Below are positions 59,301 through 64,000 of a stretch of DNA of 64,000 bases, in pieces (the first letter of the stretch is position 1; each line of letters begins with the position of its first letter). The notes below the pieces were generated by a model. That model did no database searches, had not been told where the DNA came from, and saw only the letters and a program-made list of their open reading frames with translations. Source of the stretch: Stercorarius parasiticus (taxonomy: Eukaryota; Chordata; Aves; Charadriiformes; Stercorariidae); assembly GCA_013396915.1 (NCBI GenBank), contig VWZL01001304.1, positions 1,369,393-1,433,392 of the forward strand, written 5' to 3'. Position numbers and translations under genes: made by a program.

Positions 59301-60187
59301 CCGTCTCTTCTCCTCTGTGTCCTGGTTTCCACTGGATGGGAACTTGTGCATGTGGACAGCCCTTTGAATGTCAATAAGCTGCTACATATTTCTCTGTTTG
59401 GGCAAGCGCAGGGTCAAGACTGCAGGAAGCACTACGGACACCGAAGCTCACCAGTTAAATGCAGCCATAAGTGTTATCGATGCCTGCAGAACTGCATGAG
59501 GAGATTTATTCAACAACACAGAGAATATGCTTTTATACATTAGTAAATTTGTGCCAAGCATAGAAATGTTTCTTCTTTCTTCAATTGCCATTAAAAGTTT
59601 CAGTTGGAGTTAGTTTCCTTTGTGTCATACAGTATACAGAAAGAAACAATCAATCTTCATTGAATATTCCGAGAATTTAAACAGGAAGAACTGTTATAGT
59701 ATTTGTTCTTTTGACCTTTTTTTACATCATAGGTCATCTCCTCTACCAGTAGGCCCAGTAATTTATTCTTGATGAATACTTAAGCATCCTTTTGGTCTTA
59801 AGAAGTAATCGTTTTGAAAAGTCTCTGGTCTCGGTTTGAGATCTTCAGGAACATGACTGTCCAACTCACCCACCTCTTTTTTTTTGACTTACCGAGCTTT
59901 TAAAATCTCTAGAGTACCTCTAGTACCTCTAGTATCTCTGTAGAGTACCTACAATTTTCAAATAATTATTGCAGCTTTTTATCTTTTGCTTTTAAATTCT
60001 TTACGATAAGAATCAGGTACTTTGTTCTGATGCTGTTGTCACCATTATTGGATACAGATGTAAATCTTTTGTTTTTTTCCCCAATCTCTGTATGTCTGAG
60101 GGTCATATTAACTCTGCTTTGTTGACTCCTTGCATTGGAAACTTGTGTTCACTTGCTGCTTCTGGTATAATTCTTCCACTACAACAT

Positions 60188-61538
60188 GAAAAGCCCAAGG
60201 TACTCAACACCTTCTTTGCCGTCTTTATTGGTAAGACCGGCCTTCAGCAATCCCACGTCCCTGGGACCAGAGGGAAACTCTAGAGCCAGGAAGGCTAACC
60301 TTCAGTAGAGGATGATCAGGTCAGGGAACATTTAAACACACTGAACATACACAGATCCATGGGACCAAGTGCTGAGGGAGCTAGCTGATGACATTACAAA
60401 GCCACTCTTGATTATCTTTGAAAAGTTGTGGCTATTGCGAAGGGCTTGGAAGAAAGCAAATGTCACTCCTATCTTCAAGAAGGCCAAGAAGGAGGATCCA
60501 AGGAACTACAAGCTGGTCAGACTCACCTCAATCCCAGGGAAGATGATTGACCATGTAATCCTGGAACACATTTCCAAACATATTAAGGTTAAGAAGGTGA
60601 CTAGGAGTAGTCAGCATGGATTTATGAGAGACATCCTGTCTGACCAATCTGATGAAGCGACCAGCTTGCTGGACAATGAAAACAAAAACAGAGGATGTTG
60701 TTTGCTTTGACTGTAGCAAGGCTTTTGACACTGTTTCTCATAACATCCTCAGACAAAATATTGAAGTCTGGGTTAGATAAGTAGGCAGTGAGGTAGACTG
60801 AAAACTGGCTCAACTGCTGGGCTCAAAGGGTTTCAGCCAGATGCACAAAGTCCAGATGGAGACCAGGCACTACTGGAGAACCTCAGTGGTCGACACTGAG
60901 TCTGATACTGCTAAGCATCTTCATTACTGACCTGGGTGGTGGGACAGAGTGTACCCTCAGAAAGTTTGCAGATAACACAAAACTGGGAGGAGTACCTGAT
61001 ACACAAGAGGGTCATGTTGCCATCCAGAGGGATCTTGACAGGCTGGAGAAATGGATCAAGGGGCAAAGAGTCCAGAAAAGGGCCACAAAGATGATTAATG
61101 GCTGGGAGCATCTAACATGCAATCAGAGGGTGAGAGAGCTGTGACTTTGGAGCCTGGAGAAGTCACAGGTGGGATCTTTTCTATGTGTATAAATACTTGA
61201 TGACAGCAAGAAAGTGGAGCCAGGCTGTTCTCAGTGATATGACATGGGACAATAGGAAACTGAAACACAGGAAATCTCACTTAAACAAAAGAAGATACTT
61301 TTTAACTATGAGAGTAGTCAAACATTGGCACAGGTTGCCCAGTGAGTTTGTGAAGTCTCCATCCTCAGAGATATCCAAAATCCAGCCGGACACAGTCCTA
61401 AGCAACCTGCTCCAGCTGATCCTGCTGGGGGGTCAGCAAATAAACCCTGCTGGTTTATCCAACCCTAGAGGGGCTGGATATAATGATCTCCAGACGTGCC
61501 TTCCAACCTCAGTCATTCTGTGATTTTGTGGTTCTGTA
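60188..61538 (+). mobile_element. CR1 LINE with broken reverse transcriptase
   Basis: This is the largest element in the window. CR1 encodes an endonuclease and reverse transcriptase that copy its RNA at the target site. Here the 5' end is lost. ORF2 is entered at EKPKVLNTFFAVFIGKTGLQ (60188). It continues with HRSMGP and WKKANVTPIFKK (RT domain start, about 60450), SQHGF (about 60610), FDCSKAFDTVSHNIL (about 60706) and the catalytic-box relic FADNTKL (about 60965). In FADNTKL, Asn replaces the second Asp of the conserved FADDTKL. The pieces lie in all three frames with stops, so the copy is dead. At about 61050-61070 the text jumps from RLE(K)W to a VQKRATKMI-like segment, an internal deletion of the ORF2 C-terminal region. 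The 3' UTR ends in octamer-like repeats (ATTCTGTGATTTTGTG, GTTCTGTAA). Confidence 0.95.
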
Positions 61539-62621
61539 AATCATCACTTGACAGGATACAGTGTTACATTGTTAGGTGCAGCTTAGGCATGTTCTTTCAA
61601 CAAATAGGCATCTTTTATTTTAATGTAATTTATTTTCTTATTATTGAGATATGGTACAAGTTGAAGAAGACTTTAAAAGTCTCCAGGGATAATTTCCCTA
61701 GCATTTATTAATTGTCAATTCCCTTCCGATATCACAACTAATTTTATAATGACATTCCAGCCCTGGGAGAAATTGTTACAGCAAGGAACAGTGCAAAAAG
61801 ATTGTATTAGGGCCAGAACAAGTAATAGACATCAATAAAGACAGAAGTAGAAGTTTGAAAGAGCTTTAAAGCTGGGTACAAGACACTTTCATGTAAAGTA
61901 ACAGGGAAAGTAAGAGTAATAAGTTACTAAAAAGCAAAAACAGAAGTCAAAATATCATTTTTATGTACTGGGTTTTTTTTCCTCAAATAAGCAAAACCAT
62001 CTAATATAGACAATAAGCTGAGACCCCTAGGCGATGCCAGCAGTGACTGAGAGCAGAGAAGAGCATCTTCCAACTCACCACAAAACCTTTTTCTAAGGGT
62101 TTCTCACTCTACAGGGTAATGAGGGAACTTGTGAGACTGTGTTCACGACTTAATGTGACTTCAGTATCTAAAGTCTGGCCAGTCTTTCAAACTAACAGGC
62201 ACCAGAGTTAAAAGCTTCTAGCAGCTTCAGGTGACTGGGAATAAAACGAATGATTCATAGTTCTATGAATGCTGTTTTGACTTAATGATTTATCTGAATT
62301 ATGGTAGGATAAAGACTGGATATTAACAAGTTTCAGGGCTTGTATATCTCAAAACTAATCTCAGAACTGGCTTGAAGCACCTCATGAAGGCAAAACTAGG
62401 TGTTGGCAAAGGGTATTTCACATGCGAATGGGTTAGGGTTGGGAAAACTGGGAGTTTGGTCAGACTCTGGAGATCTGGCAGGGTAGGAAGGCTCAGAGGG
62501 CCTCAAGAGAGATCTGTCTGTGATGAGGTAAGGTTGAGATACACAGATTACTTGGGGGAGCTGCACTGGAGGGAACAGTAAAGGCCTATGTGGCTTCTGG
62601 GGGCTGGAAGAGCTCAGCGAA
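61539..62621. other. Unique stretch between two CR1 copies
   Basis: No gene is recognised. A GC-richer stretch (62390-62600) carries a 69-codon ORF without domains, ending just before the next CR1 fragment. AG|GTAAGG at about 62529 resembles a splice donor, but there is no matching exon start. Confidence 0.5.
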
Positions 62622-62767
62622 AACCCTCGAAGTATTTAAGGGCAGGTTGGATGGCACATTGAGCAACCTGGTCTAGTAGAAGGTGCCCCTACCCATGGCA
62701 GGGGGGTTGGAACTAGGGGATCTTTAAGGTCCCTTCCAACCTAAACCATTCTATGATTCCATGATTC
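62622..62767 (+). mobile_element. CR1 3' UTR fragment
   Basis: This is the last 146 bp of a CR1 element. AGTATTTAAGGGCAGGTTGG, then TGAGCAACCTGGTCTAGTAG, then GGTGCCCCTACCCATGGCAG, then TTGGAACTAGGGGATCTTTA and CCCTTCCAACCTAAACC lead to the octamers ATTCTATG, ATTCCATG and ATTC. It is close to consensus and ends sharply. It is severely 5'-truncated and separate from the CR1 that ends 1.1 kb upstream. Confidence 0.93.
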
Positions 62768-64000
62768 AAGTAGGCAACTTTAATTTCCTGTCTTCCCATA
62801 GGATGATTCTTAATGGTCTGATCAAGGTCATAGTTGCCCTTGCAGAATGGGGATGGATGGTATATAGAAGGACTACATTTTATATTTTCGGACTGTGCCT
62901 CTTTTTGGACCAGTGTTGGTCACATATAAATGACTAGTAGTAATTTGGGCAAACCCTATTTTGTAGTGCTAAAGCCAACTAAAAAATCAGGTAAGCATAT
63001 AGAGAAATAATCCTAAAGACTTGCACTAGTTCTAAAAGTACAAATTTTACTAGTTATACCCAACATCAAAGCATTCAAGTCAAGATTAGGAACCCAAAAG
63101 GAAATATTATCAGCTTGTTTTTCTTAAATCAACAATGCAAACAGTTCCTTTTGTTTGAATTTACGTAATCTCTCTATTTTAATTGCTTTTATTCTTTGCT
63201 GGCCACAGAAAACTGAGAAGAATCCAAATGTAAACAATGCTAAGTAGGAAGTTTCCATTTAGAAATACCAGCTCGTCAGGTATACAATTTCTCCGTATGT
63301 TGTGGAGAGTGTGCTAGCCCTAGTGAGATCACAGAGACTAGACTTTCTCTTAAGATCTTCATTTCAGAACACAGAATGAAACTTAACATGGTACAGATTA
63401 AAGATATTTTTTTTTTAAATTGCATGGAATTAAATCTAGAAGGTATAAAAATAAATTTTTTCTGAAACACTTTCCTCTAAAACTTGTCACATTGATACAT
63501 AAGGGTTTGATCACAAATGTACAATTTTGAATGGACTTAAAAAGAGTGCTCATCTCAGGTCATCATCTAATCTATGCTGTAAGAAATCCCTAATCATTTC
63601 ATCCCATATTTACTAAAACAGTGGTTCGTTTGCAAACCTTTTCCATATTTTTTTGGTAACAATTCTTGATGCACACAGAAGAGTCATAGTAAGACAGACA
63701 AAGTGTCAGCAGTATTTCAAGCTGCCACATGCATTGGTACCATTGTGTCATTTAATTGTACTCACAGAAGCTCCAGTTGCCATTTGATTAAAAAAAATTG
63801 GCCATTGGCATTTCACCTACATTCCTATTTACACTAACTGAATTGGCCTAATGATAGTAACACTAGCACATTTATGGACGTTCATACGAGCCAAAAGAGA
63901 AAATGGTTAGAAAGCAAGGAGCATTTTGTTATATGTCAAAACTGTATTTAGGAAATGAAAGTTTTGTCTACAACTTTAATTCGGATTTCAGTGGCACAAC
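62768..64000. other. Unique AT-rich stretch to the window edge
   Basis: No gene, RNA or repeat family is recognised. A strong-looking splice donor ATCAG|GTAAGC lies at about 62989, but no acceptor-bounded open exon precedes it. Confidence 0.55.

Larger units (their letters stand above)
51641..60187. other. Long mostly AT-rich stretch, no gene recognised
   Basis: No repeat family or gene is recognised over about 8.5 kb. Included are an exon-like segment at 52292-52427, an inverted repeat at 52511-52554, a 20-bp tandem duplication at 53681-53720, (GAGGC)n at about 55734-55748, a pyrimidine-rich tract at 56040-56325 and a short CTCTAGTAC-type repeat at 59907-59950. The 173-codon minus-strand ORF 56154-56675 is a by-product of the pyrimidine tract. 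Confidence 0.5.

Noticed and set aside
1..64000. CRISPR arrays, operons, phage or plasmid features
   Set aside because: There are no regularly spaced direct repeats, no dense ORFs, and vertebrate-type LINEs are present throughout. The window is eukaryotic.

Overview
This window looks like AT-rich, gene-poor vertebrate DNA, most likely avian. It could be a gene desert or the inside of very long introns. The main evidence is repeat content. Every clearly recognisable mobile element belongs to the CR1 (Chicken Repeat 1) LINE family or is an old amniote relic (CR1/L3-like or MIR-like). Several CR1 copies end in the diagnostic ATTCTRTG octamer repeats, and one ends in a (TTCTR)n tract. Clear repeats make up only a few percent of the window. 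That fits a bird better than a crocodile or turtle, which also carry CR1. Bacterial features (operons, ribosome binding sites, CRISPR, attachment sites) are not expected, and none are seen. Species and chromosome cannot be told from the sequence alone.

Layout. 1-8.5 kb: unique AT-rich DNA with a 19-N assembly gap beside a C run (about 3.7 kb) and a full CRE octamer (8075). 8.57-11.55 kb: three CR1 pieces, one of them antisense. 13.7-14.07 kb: a small CpG cluster containing a CRE-like site next to a CCAAT box. 16-25 kb: old SINE-like relics, a TA/TG microsatellite, short repeats and an antisense CR1 end. 25-34 kb: nothing firm. 34.25-34.67 kb: an old CR1/L3-like copy. 35.4-37.1 kb: the most unusual stretch. 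Two 149-bp direct repeats (5 mismatches) lie 1,457 bp apart and flank a candidate minus-strand last exon. 41-48 kb: a GC-rich patch, old repeats, a candidate plus-strand last exon (45195), and a 1-kb stretch (47.0-48.0 kb) with three forkhead consensus sites in 32 bp plus homeodomain and E-box/AP-1 motifs. 51.5 kb: an antisense old CR1/L3 end. 60.2-62.8 kb: the largest CR1, carrying a broken reverse transcriptase, and a further CR1 3' end.

No protein-coding gene can be called with confidence. Three short ORFs have splice-site or composition features that make them worth testing as exons: minus strand 36106-36008, plus strand 45195-45401, and plus strand 36831-37035. I could not assign any of them to a known protein. 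Two lie on the plus strand and one on the minus strand within 10 kb, so probably not all are real. The remaining ORFs look like chance ORFs, often mirrored on both strands. I found no convincing evidence of a new biological system. The most useful leads are the repeat-flanked exon candidate, the second terminal-exon candidate and the forkhead cluster.
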